The translations under genes and the position numbers were made by a program. Source: Prosthecobacter sp. (GTDB taxonomy: Bacteria; Verrucomicrobiota; Verrucomicrobiia; Verrucomicrobiales; Verrucomicrobiaceae). Taken from it: a DNA stretch of 64,000 bases. The notes under the pieces were generated by a model. The model ran no database searches. It worked only from the letters and a program-made list of their open reading frames with translations, and was not told the origin of the DNA. The stretch covers positions 92,852 through 156,851 of the forward strand of contig JABARQ010000020.1 of NCBI GenBank assembly GCA_019186985.1, written 5' to 3'. Positions 1 through 8,718 of this stretch are shown here, in pieces (the stretch's first letter is position 1; each line of letters starts with the position of its first letter).

Positions 1-2
1 GC

Positions 3-263
3 CGTGTGCGCCTGAAGGCGCTGAACCTCTTCTGGTACCTTGGATCCGACGGCACCTCCTGCGCCGGTTACGAAGAACACATCTGGCGCACCTACTTCGA
101 CGCCCTCGTCAAAAATCTCAACCACCGCTGGGCTCTGCTGACCTTCTTCGTCCCCCTGAAGACGGAGGCATCAGGTTTCGAGGATCCCTTCGCTGAAATC
201 AAGGCCCTCGAGGACATGAAGGAGTTCATCCGCACCCTCATGCCCGTCATCCTCGTCCGCTGA
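3..263 (+). CDS. C-terminal part of an unidentified protein (cut by window edge)
   Basis: This frame is open from the first bases of the window and stops at 261-263, so it is probably the tail of a longer protein whose start lies upstream. The visible 86 residues are rich in aromatic residues ([19 protein letters not shown]) and look like a globular alpha/beta domain. I do not recognise the family. The next gene follows on the same strand after about 80 bases, so the two may share a transcript. Confidence 0.5.
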   Translation, partial: RVRLKALNLFWYLGSDGTSCAGYEEHIWRTYFDALVKNLNHRWALLTFFVPLKTEASGFEDPFAEIKALEDMKEFIRTLMPVILVR

Positions 264-341
264 AACCACGCGGCTGCCAGAACCACACCGATTCACCGGT
301 TGACTCCCTGGCCGCCTCTCGCCAGCCTCCGGCCCCTCCCT

Positions 342-1163
342 ATGCGATTCGCGATCTGCAACGAAACCTACCCCTCCGACTGGCCCTTTGAAAAAGTCTG
401 CGAGGACGCCGCCGCTGCCGGGTATCATGCCCTCGAGCTCGCCCCCTTCACACTCAAGGACGACCCCCGTCAGATCAGCGAGGCCGACGCCCTCCGCCTC
501 AGTCACATCGCCTCCTCCTTCGGCCTGGAAATCCTCGGCCTGCACTGGCTTCTCACTAAGCCCGCCTGGTTTCACATCACCACCCCTGACGCCCTTCAGC
601 GCAAGGAAACCGCCCGCTTCGGCCGTCACCTCGCCAGGGTCTGCGCCATGACCGGCGGCCGCATCATGGTCTGGGGCAGCCCCAAGGCCCGCAACACCCT
701 GCCCGAATGGGAGTATGAAGAAGCCTTCAAGCGCGCCGCCGACACCGTCCGCGAGGTCGCCGAGGAGTGCGGCAAATACGGCGTCGTCATCGCCATGGAA
801 CCCCTCGGACGCAAGGAGACCAACTTCCTCAACACCGCCGAGGAAACCATCCGCCTCTGCCAGAGGGTCGATCACCCGAGCTGCAAGCTGCACCTCGACG
901 TCAAGGCCATGAGCGACGAAACCAAGCCCATCGCGGACATCATCCGCGACAGCAGGGACTGGTTCGTCCACTTCCATGCCAACGACCCCAATCTGCTCGG
1001 CCCCGGCATGGGCGAGGTGAGGTACGAACCCATCATCGCCGCCCTGCGCGAGGTGAAGTATGACGGCTTCCTGTCCGTGGAAGTCTTCGACTACCGTCCC
1101 GGCGCCCAGCACATCGCCCGCGAAAGCATCCGCTATCTCAAGCAGGTCATGGGCATCGCCTGA
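342..1163 (+). CDS. Sugar phosphate isomerase/epimerase (xylose isomerase-like TIM barrel)
   Basis: The 273-residue protein has the size and look of the AP endonuclease 2/xylose isomerase-like TIM-barrel family. Members bind divalent metal and isomerise, epimerise or dehydrate sugars and polyols in the cytoplasm. Visible family features are the N-terminal FAICNETY strand, an internal IAMEPLGR segment with a metal-ligand-type Glu, KLHLDVKAM with a ligand-type Asp, WFVHFHANDPN with His ligands, and a C-terminal FLSVEVFDY strand with the last Glu. I chose the ATG at 342 because the family fold begins there; the upstream in-frame extension is low-complexity Pro/Leu sequence. The exact substrate cannot be told. 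Such proteins are abundant in Verrucomicrobia and Planctomycetes. Confidence 0.85.
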   Translation: MRFAICNETYPSDWPFEKVCEDAAAAGYHALELAPFTLKDDPRQISEADALRLSHIASSFGLEILGLHWLLTKPAWFHITTPDALQRKETARFGRHLARVCAMTGGRIMVWGSPKARNTLPEWEYEEAFKRAADTVREVAEECGKYGVVIAMEPLGRKETNFLNTAEETIRLCQRVDHPSCKLHLDVKAMSDETKPIADIIRDSRDWFVHFHANDPNLLGPGMGEVRYEPIIAALREVKYDGFLSVEVFDYRPGAQHIARESIRYLKQVMGIA

Positions 1164-1178
1164 AGCAGCCCGGCGCTT

Positions 1179-2117
1179 TCAGCCAGCCCTGACGCGGAGG
1201 CGGTCACGTCCATAAAGCAGCGCGCCCGGCAGTACTCCGGCCAGCCAGAGCAGGCGCGGAAGCCATCCGCGCAGTTCCGACCACTGCGCCCAAAGGCCAC
1301 AGCCATGGTGAAAGCTGAACCGGGCAAACTGCACCGCCACCCGCAGCAGCCTCAGTGGCGCCACATTCACGTATTTCGCCTCCAGGTTCAGCACCATGCC
1401 GAACATCCGCCGATGCCCGTCCGCATTCCGGGCGGGATCCTGCCTGCCATGCACCAGCGACGGCGCATCCATCCAGTAGATGCGCAGCGGCTCGTTCACA
1501 TGCCGTGTCTTCCATCGCTGGGAAACCTGTGACCAGACATACGATTCCGGAACGAAGTTCCCCGAGCAATCCTCCGGAAACGGAAACTGCCGGAGCACAT
1601 CCAGCCGCAGAAAGCCCCACTTTTCCCCGTGAACCCGATGCAGGTAGTCCAGCTCCGCCGCCGTGCAGTCGAGGGGATTGCCGGGAAATTCACAGCCCAC
1701 CAGCCTGCCCTCCTGGTCCTGGCAAAGCGCCGTGACCCCTGAAAACCCGGCTCGTTCCCCCTCCGGAATGGCTTCCCAGTGCAGCTTCAGCCTCTCCAGC
1801 GCCTGTGGCATGCAGCCATCGTCGGAATCGAGCTTGATCACCATCCTGCCCTTCGCCACGGCAAGGCAGTGGTTGTGAACCCGGTGCGCCCCTCCGTGCG
1901 GTCTCGGTTCATAGCGGATCGGCAGCAGCCCCTCCTCCTGCCACCCGGCCACCAATGCCGCCGTGCCGTCCTCGGAACCGTCATCAACGATCAACCATTC
2001 AAAGTCGCGGCACGTCTGCGCCTTCAGGCTGTCGTAACAGCGCTGCAGGGTGTGCGCCCGGTTGTAGGTCGGGGTGTAGACGGTGAAAAACGGCTCGGCC
2101 ATGCTGATGGAAACCAT
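1179..2117 (-). CDS. Family 2 glycosyltransferase
   Basis: This 312-residue GT-A-fold glycosyltransferase starts with FTVYTPTYNR, the typical GT2 first strand. It carries LIVDDGSEDGT, which binds the nucleotide, and VIKLDSDDGCM in the DxD position, which binds metal and the diphosphate. It probably transfers a sugar from a nucleotide sugar to a polysaccharide or lipid carrier at the inner face of the membrane. The C-terminal 60 residues are hydrophobic and basic and may sit against the membrane. The start could be 2117 or the ATG at 2102 (MAEPFF), which lies closer to the fold. It is divergent from the membrane protein that begins at 2206. Confidence 0.88.
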   Translation of the reverse strand: MVSISMAEPFFTVYTPTYNRAHTLQRCYDSLKAQTCRDFEWLIVDDGSEDGTAALVAGWQEEGLLPIRYEPRPHGGAHRVHNHCLAVAKGRMVIKLDSDDGCMPQALERLKLHWEAIPEGERAGFSGVTALCQDQEGRLVGCEFPGNPLDCTAAELDYLHRVHGEKWGFLRLDVLRQFPFPEDCSGNFVPESYVWSQVSQRWKTRHVNEPLRIYWMDAPSLVHGRQDPARNADGHRRMFGMVLNLEAKYVNVAPLRLLRVAVQFARFSFHHGCGLWAQWSELRGWLPRLLWLAGVLPGALLYGRDRLRVRAG

Positions 2118-2205
2118 AGCTCATCCCGGGACAAGTCACCCGACTTTCCTGCTGCATGTCAGCGCTTGCGCCCCGGCCCTGTCGGCGGCACAGACTGGCT
2201 GTTAC

Positions 2206-3003
2206 ATGCGCTTCCTCGACCAGCTCGAATCCCGTTTCGGACGCTTTGCGATCCCAGGTCTCGTCCAGTTCATCGCCGGCCTTCAGCTGATGACCTTTGT
2301 CATCTTCCTGATGCTTGGCGAAGAGGGGCGTGCCGCCTATCTGGATTTCCTGACGCTGGATGGCGCCAGGCTGCTCCAGGGGCAGGTCTGGAGGCTTTTC
2401 ACCTACCTCTTCATCCCAGGCACCCTCAGTCCGCTCTGGGCCCTCATCGGCGCCATGTTCCTCATGTGGCTGGGACGCGGCCTGGAGGAGGCCTGGGGCG
2501 CATTCAGGCTCAACCTCTACTTCATCGGCGGCACCCTGGCCGTGGCCGTGGGCTCCCTGCTTTTTGGTTATACCGCCACCGGCCTCTTCCTCTTCCAAAG
2601 CCTGCTCCTCGCCTTCGCCATCATCTACCCGAACGAGGAAATCCTGCTCTTCTTCATCCTGCCCGTGAAGATCAAATGGATCGCCTGGCTGGACGTGGTC
2701 TTCAGCGTTCTCATGATCCTGGGGGCGCCTTCCACCTTCTGGCCGGTGCTGTTCGCCCATCTGAACCTCCTGGCCACCTTCGGTCCAGGCTTTGTCTCCA
2801 GTCGCCTCCAGATGGCCAGGGTGGCGGAAAGAAGGGCCCGGTTTGACAGCAGCACCGCCTCGGCAGCCGCCTTTTTCCATCAGTGCGCCCGCTGCGGCAA
2901 GACGGAGGTGGACGACCCCGGCCTCGATTTCCGGGTCAATGATGCTGGTGACGAAATTTGTTCGGCCTGCCGCAGCGGGACGGCAGCCCCTTCCGTCGGC
3001 TGA
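2206..3003 (+). CDS. Rhomboid-like membrane protein with C-terminal zinc ribbon, probably not a protease
   Basis: The 265-residue protein has about six hydrophobic segments with rhomboid-like landmarks: an early WRLFTYLF segment, a GTL-rich helix, and a YPNEEILLFFILPVKIKW loop seen in many rhomboids. A late helix holds FAHLNLL with a His in the expected catalytic place. The GxSG serine motif is missing; the matching stretch reads TATG. It is therefore likely an inactive rhomboid or one with altered chemistry. The C-terminus carries two CxxC pairs (CARC and CSAC) about 30 residues apart, which look like a zinc ribbon on the cytoplasmic side. I chose ATG 2206 because the fold begins there. Confidence 0.75.
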   Translation: MRFLDQLESRFGRFAIPGLVQFIAGLQLMTFVIFLMLGEEGRAAYLDFLTLDGARLLQGQVWRLFTYLFIPGTLSPLWALIGAMFLMWLGRGLEEAWGAFRLNLYFIGGTLAVAVGSLLFGYTATGLFLFQSLLLAFAIIYPNEEILLFFILPVKIKWIAWLDVVFSVLMILGAPSTFWPVLFAHLNLLATFGPGFVSSRLQMARVAERRARFDSSTASAAAFFHQCARCGKTEVDDPGLDFRVNDAGDEICSACRSGTAAPSVG

Positions 3004-3056
3004 CCTCCTCACGATTCCTGCTGGCCTGTCGACAAGGGTCATGCCATGACATACCC

Positions 3057-3866
3057 GTGGCCACCTCGCTCCCCCCCATCCTCAGCATCGCCGGCTCCGA
3101 CTGCTCAGCCGGAGCCGGCATCCAGGCCGATTCGAAGGCCATCTCCGCCCTGGGCGGCTACGCCCTGACCGCCCTCACCAGCGTTGTTTCAGAAACTCCG
3201 GGCAAGGTCTCCATGATCCGCCTTCTCGATGCGGAATTCATCGCCGACGAAATCCGCCTGCTGCTGGAGGCCTTCCCCGTTAGCGCCGCCAAAACCGGCA
3301 TGCTGGGCGCCGCCGCCCAGGTGCAGGCCGTGGTCGAGACCTGGAGCCGCTGCGGGCGCACCATCCCCCTGGTGGTGGACCCGGTCATGGTGGCCACCAG
3401 CGGTGGCAGGCTGCTCGAAGACGAAGCCGTTCAGGCGGTCAAAAACACCCTGCTTCCGCTCGCCACACTGATCACACCCAACATGGACGAAGCCCGTGTC
3501 CTCTGGGGGGCCGACGTCGACAGCCGTGAAGCCATGCAACGCTGTGCCTGTGACCTGGCGCAAACCTTTGCCACCAGCGTGCTGGTCAAGGGCGGCCACC
3601 TCAAGGATGACCGGGCCGATGACGTGCTTGTCACCCCCGAAGGAGTGACCTGGCTCGAAGCCCCCCGGACGCCCGGCGTGCAAACCCACGGCACCGGCTG
3701 CACCTACTCGGCCGCCATCGCCACCGGCCTCGGCACCGGCCTCTCCCTCATCGATTCCGTCCGGCAGGCCAAGCAGTTCGTCAGCCGGGCGATCTCTCAA
3801 CATTTCGCCTGGACTCATGGTGCGGGCATCGTTCATGCTCTCAACCACCTGCACCAGACCCCATGA
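3057..3866 (+). CDS. thiD: Hydroxymethylpyrimidine/phosphomethylpyrimidine kinase
   Basis: ThiD phosphorylates hydroxymethylpyrimidine and then its monophosphate in thiamine biosynthesis, in the cytoplasm. The 269-residue protein has the family length and signatures: [18 protein letters not shown] at the N-terminus (substrate site), [35 protein letters not shown], and the anion-hole motif [13 protein letters not shown] near the C-terminus. No ATG lies in frame near the fold start, so I chose GTG at 3057. Its stop overlaps the next start as ATGA at 3863-3866, so the downstream S41-like gene is probably translated with it. Confidence 0.93.
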   Translation: MATSLPPILSIAGSDCSAGAGIQADSKAISALGGYALTALTSVVSETPGKVSMIRLLDAEFIADEIRLLLEAFPVSAAKTGMLGAAAQVQAVVETWSRCGRTIPLVVDPVMVATSGGRLLEDEAVQAVKNTLLPLATLITPNMDEARVLWGADVDSREAMQRCACDLAQTFATSVLVKGGHLKDDRADDVLVTPEGVTWLEAPRTPGVQTHGTGCTYSAAIATGLGTGLSLIDSVRQAKQFVSRAISQHFAWTHGAGIVHALNHLHQTP

Positions 3867-4984
3867 GACTGACGAGACTCCTCCCCTGCCTCGCCCTGTC
3901 GTCAGTCCTGGCAGCGCCCGATCACACGCCGCAGCCCCAGGCTCCCTACATCTCCCAGGCAGCCGTTCAGAACGCCTTCCAGATTCTGCGCAGCGAGTAC
4001 ATCCGGTCCAAGGAACTCAACTTCGAGGAACTCAACCGCGCCGCCCTCACCGGCCTGCTTCAACGTCTCGACCTGGGCGCCAGCCTGGTTCACAGGCAGG
4101 ACTCCCAGGCTCCCGTCGTGGCCAGGGGTGTGCTTTCTGAAAAGCTCCCGGGCGGCATCGCCTACCTCAGGCCCCAGTCCTTCGCCCCCGAAGAAGCCGC
4201 CTCTTTTCAGGCCAAGGTGCGTGAACTGACCGATTCAGGACTCCACAGCCTCATCCTCGACCTGCGCAGTCCGGCCATGCCCGGCGACTTCGAAACCGCA
4301 GCCGCCATGCTGGAACCCTTCACGCCCAACGGTGAACTGCTGTTCAAGCTGAAGCAGGTCGGCCGCGAAGACTCCCAGCTCTTCATCAGCCACACCCAGG
4401 CCGTCTGGAACCACCCCATCCTGGTGCTTGTGGACGCAGACACCTGCAACCTGGGTGAAACCCTGGCCGCCGTGCTCCAAAAACGCCGTCAGGCCCTGAT
4501 CATCGGCAGCAAGACACGGGGAGCCACCGTCCTCTATGAAAAACGCACTCTCGACAACTTCTGGGAGATTCGCTACGCCCGCGCCGAAATGCTGCTCGAT
4601 GATGAAACCTCGCTCTTCGGCCAGGGCGTCAAGCCCGACTTCCCCATCGACCTTCCCATCGAATCAAAACGCCGGCTGTTCCCCCGGGAAAACCGCCCGC
4701 CCCTGCTGGACACGCTGATCGAACAGCCACGTCCCCGCTACAACGAGGCGGCTCTTGTGGCACGAAAGAACCCAGAGCTTGAAGAGTACATCCGCCGCAG
4801 CTCGGCCAACTCTGCCGCCGACGCTTCCGCCAGCCCCAGGCCGCCCCAGGTTCACGACATCGTCCTGCAACGTGCCGTGGACCTCTTCATCACCCGCGCC
4901 CGTTTCGAAAGCACCCGGCTCCGCTGGGACAACCCCGGTGCTGAACCCCCACCCACCATCCGCAAGGCCGCCCGCGAACCATGA
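3863..4984 (+). CDS. Secreted S41-peptidase-like protein lacking the catalytic serine and lysine
   Basis: The 373-residue protein starts with a signal peptide (hydrophobic stretch ending LAAPD) and contains a tail-specific protease (S41) core: LPGGIAYLRPQSF, SLILDLRSPA, and HPILVLVDADTCNLGETLAAVLQ. In active S41 enzymes the last segment holds a GSASASE-type nucleophile. Here it reads DTCNLGET, and the following loop that normally supplies Lys (FGKG) reads TRGAT. It is therefore probably a non-catalytic envelope protein. A C-terminal extension of about 100 residues has Pro and Ala-rich stretches. It overlaps thiD by four bases and the next gene by four bases, which makes a three-gene operon. 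Confidence 0.8.
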   Translation: MRLTRLLPCLALSSVLAAPDHTPQPQAPYISQAAVQNAFQILRSEYIRSKELNFEELNRAALTGLLQRLDLGASLVHRQDSQAPVVARGVLSEKLPGGIAYLRPQSFAPEEAASFQAKVRELTDSGLHSLILDLRSPAMPGDFETAAAMLEPFTPNGELLFKLKQVGREDSQLFISHTQAVWNHPILVLVDADTCNLGETLAAVLQKRRQALIIGSKTRGATVLYEKRTLDNFWEIRYARAEMLLDDETSLFGQGVKPDFPIDLPIESKRRLFPRENRPPLLDTLIEQPRPRYNEAALVARKNPELEEYIRRSSANSAADASASPRPPQVHDIVLQRAVDLFITRARFESTRLRWDNPGAEPPPTIRKAAREP

Positions 4985-5181
4985 TCCCCGTCACCGTCAT
5001 CACCGAAGTCATCATCCAGGAGAGGCACTGCCCCCGTTCCTGGCATGCGACCCTGCCCAACGGCAGGAAGGTCATCGCCTTCCGCACCCAGCACGAGCCC
5101 ACCCTCCAGCTCTCTCCAGGTGACAAGGCGCAGGCCGAACTCAGCGTCGGTGACTTTTCCCAGGCCCATCTGATCGGCTGA
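4981..5181 (+). CDS. Small IF-1-like OB-fold protein
   Basis: This 66-residue protein resembles translation initiation factor IF-1 in length and layout. A first strand segment (VTVITEVIIQER) is followed by WHATLPNGRKVIAF, which matches the IF-1 pattern of a strand, LPNG turn and strand, and then LSPGDKAQAELSVGDFSQAHLIG, which matches the IF-1 LTGDKVTVEL-DLSKGRI ending. It probably binds RNA or single-stranded nucleic acid through an S1/OB fold. It is not the standard infA, because the conserved N-terminus and basic end of IF-1 are absent. The start overlaps the upstream stop as ATGA, so it is coupled to the S41-like gene. Confidence 0.7.
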   Translation: MIPVTVITEVIIQERHCPRSWHATLPNGRKVIAFRTQHEPTLQLSPGDKAQAELSVGDFSQAHLIG

Positions 5182-5228
5182 ACCTTGACATCACACCACT
5201 CGTAACCTTCCAACACACCCTCCACACC

Positions 5229-5753
5229 ATGACCCTGAATTCCAAGCTCGCCAAGCTGCTCAACGAGCAGATCAACAACGAAATGTCCTCCAGCTACATC
5301 TACCTCGCCATGGCGGCCTGGTTTGAACAGACCCCCTACACGGGCTTTGCCACCTGGATGTTCAACCAGAGCCGCGAGGAGACCATGCACGCGCTGAAGT
5401 TCTACCAATACGTCGTCGATCGTGACGCCGCCGTGGTGCTGCAGCCGATCGCCAAGCCCAAGGCCGACTTCAAAAACCCCATCGACGTCTTCGAACACAG
5501 CCTCAAGCAGGAGCAGAAGGTCACCCAGCAGATCAACGACCTCTTTGAAGTCGCCGAACAGGTCAAGGATCACGCCTCCAAGAACCTGCTCCTCTGGTTC
5601 CTCAATGAGCAGATGGAGGAGGAAAAATCCGTCCGCGACATGCTCGACCGCCTGAAGCTGGCCGGCAACGATCCGGCAAGCCTCCTGGTTCTTGATCGTG
5701 AAGCCGGTCAGCGCAAGGCCGCCACCGGTGGTGAGGCTGACGCCGCCGCCTGA
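5229..5753 (+). CDS. Ferritin (non-haem, bacterial FtnA type)
   Basis: Ferritin stores iron as a mineral in a 24-subunit shell and oxidises Fe(II) at a ferroxidase centre. The 174-residue protein has the four-helix-bundle pattern of bacterial ferritins: LNEQINNEMSSSYIYLAMAAW holds the first Glu ligands and Tyr, SREETMHALKFY holds the Glu-Glu-x-x-His site, and FLNEQMEEEKSVRDML holds the C-helix Glu/Gln ligands. The last 20 residues are an Ala-rich tail. It is followed at once by a strong hairpin terminator shared with the convergent oxidoreductase gene. Confidence 0.92.
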   Translation: MTLNSKLAKLLNEQINNEMSSSYIYLAMAAWFEQTPYTGFATWMFNQSREETMHALKFYQYVVDRDAAVVLQPIAKPKADFKNPIDVFEHSLKQEQKVTQQINDLFEVAEQVKDHASKNLLLWFLNEQMEEEKSVRDMLDRLKLAGNDPASLLVLDREAGQRKAATGGEADAAA

Positions 5754-5761
5754 TGAATCAA

Positions 5762-5805
5762 AAAACGGGGCTGGAGTCGCCCGACCGGCATTCCAGCCCC
5801 GTTTT
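5762..5805. terminator. Bidirectional intrinsic terminator
   Basis: A perfect 14-bp stem (AAAACGGGGCTGGA at 5762-5775 pairs with TCCAGCCCCGTTTT at 5792-5805) encloses a 16-base loop. The A-run and T-run at the outer ends make it work in both directions. It sits between the ferritin stop (5753) and the stop of the convergent oxidoreductase (5808), where a shared terminator is expected. Confidence 0.9.
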
Positions 5806-5807
5806 CA

Positions 5808-7253
5808 TCAGCTGATTTCCGGCACGACGTAAGGCTCGCGATACCTGTCCTTCAGCATCGCGTTGGCGGAGTCGTTGTCGGTAAAGCGCTCCGTGGCTCC
5901 ATTCATCCTGAGCACAGGCCCCAGGGTCAGCTTGTCCTTGCTGACATCGACCTCGTTCCTGGCCAGGTGCTCCCTCATGCGCTCGAAGGTCTCGGCGGCA
6001 AAGCCGTCGGCCTTGATCTGCTCCAGGATCATCTCAGGCGACTCCTTTTGACCGAGGCGATGACTGATGTTGCCCGTGTGGCAGAGGGCGCTGGAAAGGT
6101 GCCCCTCCAGAATGTCCGCATGAAGGTCATCCACACGGCGGCTCCTGCAGGCATTGATGAAGTTCTTGAAGTGGTCCTCGCTGCCTTCAAACTTTCTGAC
6201 CTCCTTGCCCGCCTTGTCATAGGCAGTGGCGCTGGAGTAGCTCGAAACCACGACGGTGCCGCCCTCGCATTCCACGATGACGCCGACGCCGGCTCCCTTG
6301 TATTTGTCCATGTCCTTGCCGTCCTTGCTCTCAGGAAGGCCGCGCACCTCAAAGATCAGCGGCGCCTTTTCATAGCCGTGGTAGATGACCTGGGTGTTCG
6401 CCGTCTCGCCGTCGTCTTCATAGCCCAGACGTCCGCCGACGCTCCACACGCTCGGCGCCAGCTCCATCTCCCCGAGAAACCAGCGGGCGATGTCCATCTG
6501 ATGAATGCCCTGGTTGCCAAGGTCGCCGTTCCCATAGGCCCAGGTCCAGTGCCAGTCATAGTGCAGCCTCTTGCGTGTCAGCGCGCCCTTCGGCCCTGGC
6601 CCGCACCAGAGATCATACTCGATTGTGTCCGGGATCTTCTGCTCGCCCTCGGCCTTGCCGATGCTGTTGCGGCGCTTGTAGCACAGCCCGCGGGCAAGCT
6701 GGATCTTGCCCAGGTTGCCCTGCCTGACCCACTCCACCGCAGCGCCGATGCCCTTGCGGCTTGAGCGGGCCTGCGTCCCGGTCTGCACCATCCTGCCATA
6801 TTTGCGCGCCGCATTCACCATCTGCCGCCCTTCCCACACACAGTGGGAGACGGGCTTCTCCACATACACATCCTTGCCGGCCTGCATGGCCCAGATCGAT
6901 GCCAGCGAGTGCCAGTGGTTCGGCGTGGCGATGCTCACGGCGTCAATGTCCTTGTTCTCAAACAGCCGCCGCATGTCGGCATACGCGAGCACCTTCTGCC
7001 CCTCCTTGTCGAAGGCCTGAACATGCTTCCCGAGCACGCCGCTGTCCACATCACACAGGGCAGCCACCTTCACGCCTTCGTTCTTCAACCCCTTGTAACC
7101 GCTGATGTGGGCGCTGCCACGCCCGCCAAACCCGATGACCGCCATGTTGATCGTGTCACCCGGACTCTTTTGGGCCCAGGAGGTTTTGGCGATGTAAAAA
7201 ACGCCGGTGGAAGCGGCGGCGGACTGGGTGAGAAAACGGCGGCGGCTGGTCAT
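5808..7253 (-). CDS. Tat-exported Gfo/Idh/MocA family oxidoreductase
   Basis: The 481-residue protein begins with a twin-arginine signal (TSRRRFLTQSAAAS) and then a Rossmann NAD(P)-binding motif, MAVIGFGGRGSAHI. The family marker VEKPVSH (catalytic Lys of the EKP motif) follows about 120 residues later, and the C-terminal substrate domain contains WHWTWAYGNGDLGNQGIHQMDIARW. It probably oxidises or reduces a sugar or sugar-like substrate outside the cytoplasm or with a cofactor pre-bound for Tat export. I chose ATG 7253 because it gives the signal peptide. These Tat-linked oxidoreductases are very numerous in Planctomycetes and Verrucomicrobia. The substrate is unknown. Confidence 0.9.
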   Translation of the reverse strand: MTSRRRFLTQSAAASTGVFYIAKTSWAQKSPGDTINMAVIGFGGRGSAHISGYKGLKNEGVKVAALCDVDSGVLGKHVQAFDKEGQKVLAYADMRRLFENKDIDAVSIATPNHWHSLASIWAMQAGKDVYVEKPVSHCVWEGRQMVNAARKYGRMVQTGTQARSSRKGIGAAVEWVRQGNLGKIQLARGLCYKRRNSIGKAEGEQKIPDTIEYDLWCGPGPKGALTRKRLHYDWHWTWAYGNGDLGNQGIHQMDIARWFLGEMELAPSVWSVGGRLGYEDDGETANTQVIYHGYEKAPLIFEVRGLPESKDGKDMDKYKGAGVGVIVECEGGTVVVSSYSSATAYDKAGKEVRKFEGSEDHFKNFINACRSRRVDDLHADILEGHLSSALCHTGNISHRLGQKESPEMILEQIKADGFAAETFERMREHLARNEVDVSKDKLTLGPVLRMNGATERFTDNDSANAMLKDRYREPYVVPEIS

Positions 7254-7318
7254 GACACATCCTATTACGGCACCAGCAACCCCGGCTTTGCGAACCCAGT
7301 CACGCTGAAGGCTGTGCA

Positions 7319-8575
7319 TCAGTCCTCCGCCCGGGTCTCCAGCCGGTAAAGCGCACCATCCTGGGAAAGCACCACGGGCTCGCCATCGGCGTCGGCCACG
7401 ACCAGGGTTGGATTGAACTTGTGCTCAGCCGGACCACGATGCAGCACCAGACGTCGCAGGACATGCTGCTCGGCGTCCATCTCCAGGGCCCAGACATGTC
7501 CATAGCCCCAGTCGGCAAAAAGATAGCATCCCTCAAGGCCGGCCAGCCTCCCGCCTCGGTAAATCACGCCCCCGACGATGCAGATGCCCTCCCCACGAAG
7601 CCTGGAATAGGCATGCACCGGCTCCACAAATGTCGTGCCGGAAAGCAGCGGCCTGGAATGAAAGGCCGTCTTCAATCGTCCCTCCAGATGACTCCATCCA
7701 TAGTTGGCCCCCGGCTTGATCAAGTTGACCTCCTCCCACAAATCCTGCCCCACATCCGCACACCAAAGCTTGCCGGTCTTGGAATCAAAGCTCAGCCCCC
7801 AGGGATTGCGCAGCCCCAGGGCATAGATTTCCTTCCGGGTCGTCTGCTCACCCGCAAACGGATTGTCCGGCGGAATGCCGTACGGCAGCGCCCCGTCACG
7901 CCTGTTGACGTCGATCCGCAGGATCTTGCCATGCAGCACCCAGGGATTCGCCGCCAGCGAATAAGGATCGTCACGCAGGCCGCCATCCCCCATCGCCAGA
8001 TACAGCATGCCATCCGGTCCAAAGGCAAGGTGCCCGCCCCAGTGATCCGCAAGCGGCTGCTGCACCTCCAGAAGAATGCGCTCGCTCTCAGGAACCGCCT
8101 TGGGGGACGCCCCCTCCGTGGCACGCATTTCACTGATCACCGTCCGCCTCGGCTCGTTCTGCGTGTAGCTCAGGTAGAACAGCCGGTTCCTGGTAAACTC
8201 GGGGTGAAAGGCAATCCCATGCACCCCCTCTTCAAAAAGCATGATGCCCTGCATCCGTTCCCGCAGGTCCAGAAACGGCCTCCAGCTTCCCTCACCCAGG
8301 TTCACCGCACAAAACTCACCACGCTGCATCGCCACCACCTGCTCCCCCTCGCCGCCGGGCACCACCGTCAGCATGACGGGCGAATCAAACTCCCGGCCCA
8401 TCGACAGTCGAACCAGCACAATCCCTGGGAAGCTTTCCTCCGGCACATCCGGCAGCGGCAGCTCCGGCGCCGCCACCCGGGTCACGTCCTCTTCAGGTGC
8501 GGCTCCGCCTACCCAGGTGGGCAGCAGGACCGATGTCAGAAAAATCAAACCGTGCAGACGAACAAAGAGTGTCAT
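7319..8575 (-). CDS. Secreted PQQ-dependent sugar dehydrogenase-like beta-propeller (GSDH family)
   Basis: The 418-residue protein has an N-terminal signal peptide (LFVRLHGLIFLTSVLLPTWVGGA) and the glucose/sorbosone dehydrogenase propeller signatures: GVHGIAFHPEF, FYLSYT, DHWGGHLAFGPDGMLYLAMGDGG, GKILRIDVNRRDG, YALGLRNPWGLSFDS, and WCADVGQDLWEEVNLI. These repeated strands build a six-bladed propeller that binds PQQ and calcium and oxidises aldose sugars in the periplasm. I chose ATG 8575 because it starts the signal peptide. It lies 65 bases upstream of the oxidoreductase on the same strand, so a shared role in sugar oxidation is possible. It is divergent from the phosphofructokinase gene. 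Confidence 0.88.
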   Translation of the reverse strand: MTLFVRLHGLIFLTSVLLPTWVGGAAPEEDVTRVAAPELPLPDVPEESFPGIVLVRLSMGREFDSPVMLTVVPGGEGEQVVAMQRGEFCAVNLGEGSWRPFLDLRERMQGIMLFEEGVHGIAFHPEFTRNRLFYLSYTQNEPRRTVISEMRATEGASPKAVPESERILLEVQQPLADHWGGHLAFGPDGMLYLAMGDGGLRDDPYSLAANPWVLHGKILRIDVNRRDGALPYGIPPDNPFAGEQTTRKEIYALGLRNPWGLSFDSKTGKLWCADVGQDLWEEVNLIKPGANYGWSHLEGRLKTAFHSRPLLSGTTFVEPVHAYSRLRGEGICIVGGVIYRGGRLAGLEGCYLFADWGYGHVWALEMDAEQHVLRRLVLHRGPAEHKFNPTLVVADADGEPVVLSQDGALYRLETRAED

Positions 8576-8718
8576 GGAAAGATAGGTTCGCGTCACAATC
8601 CGCAAACTTCATGCCACTCGGCAACCTCAAACTTTATTGTTCCGAATGTGGATTAATGGCTCGAAAAGCCTTGGCTTCATCCACGACTGGCACCGCTTCT
8701 GCTGGTACAAACAGCCTG

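Noticed and set aside
171..1112. Long 313-codon frame on the minus strand opposite the sugar isomerase gene
   Set aside because: It is the shadow of a GC-rich real gene. Its Gly, Ala and Val-rich composition has no fold signature, and the plus-strand frame has clear family motifs.
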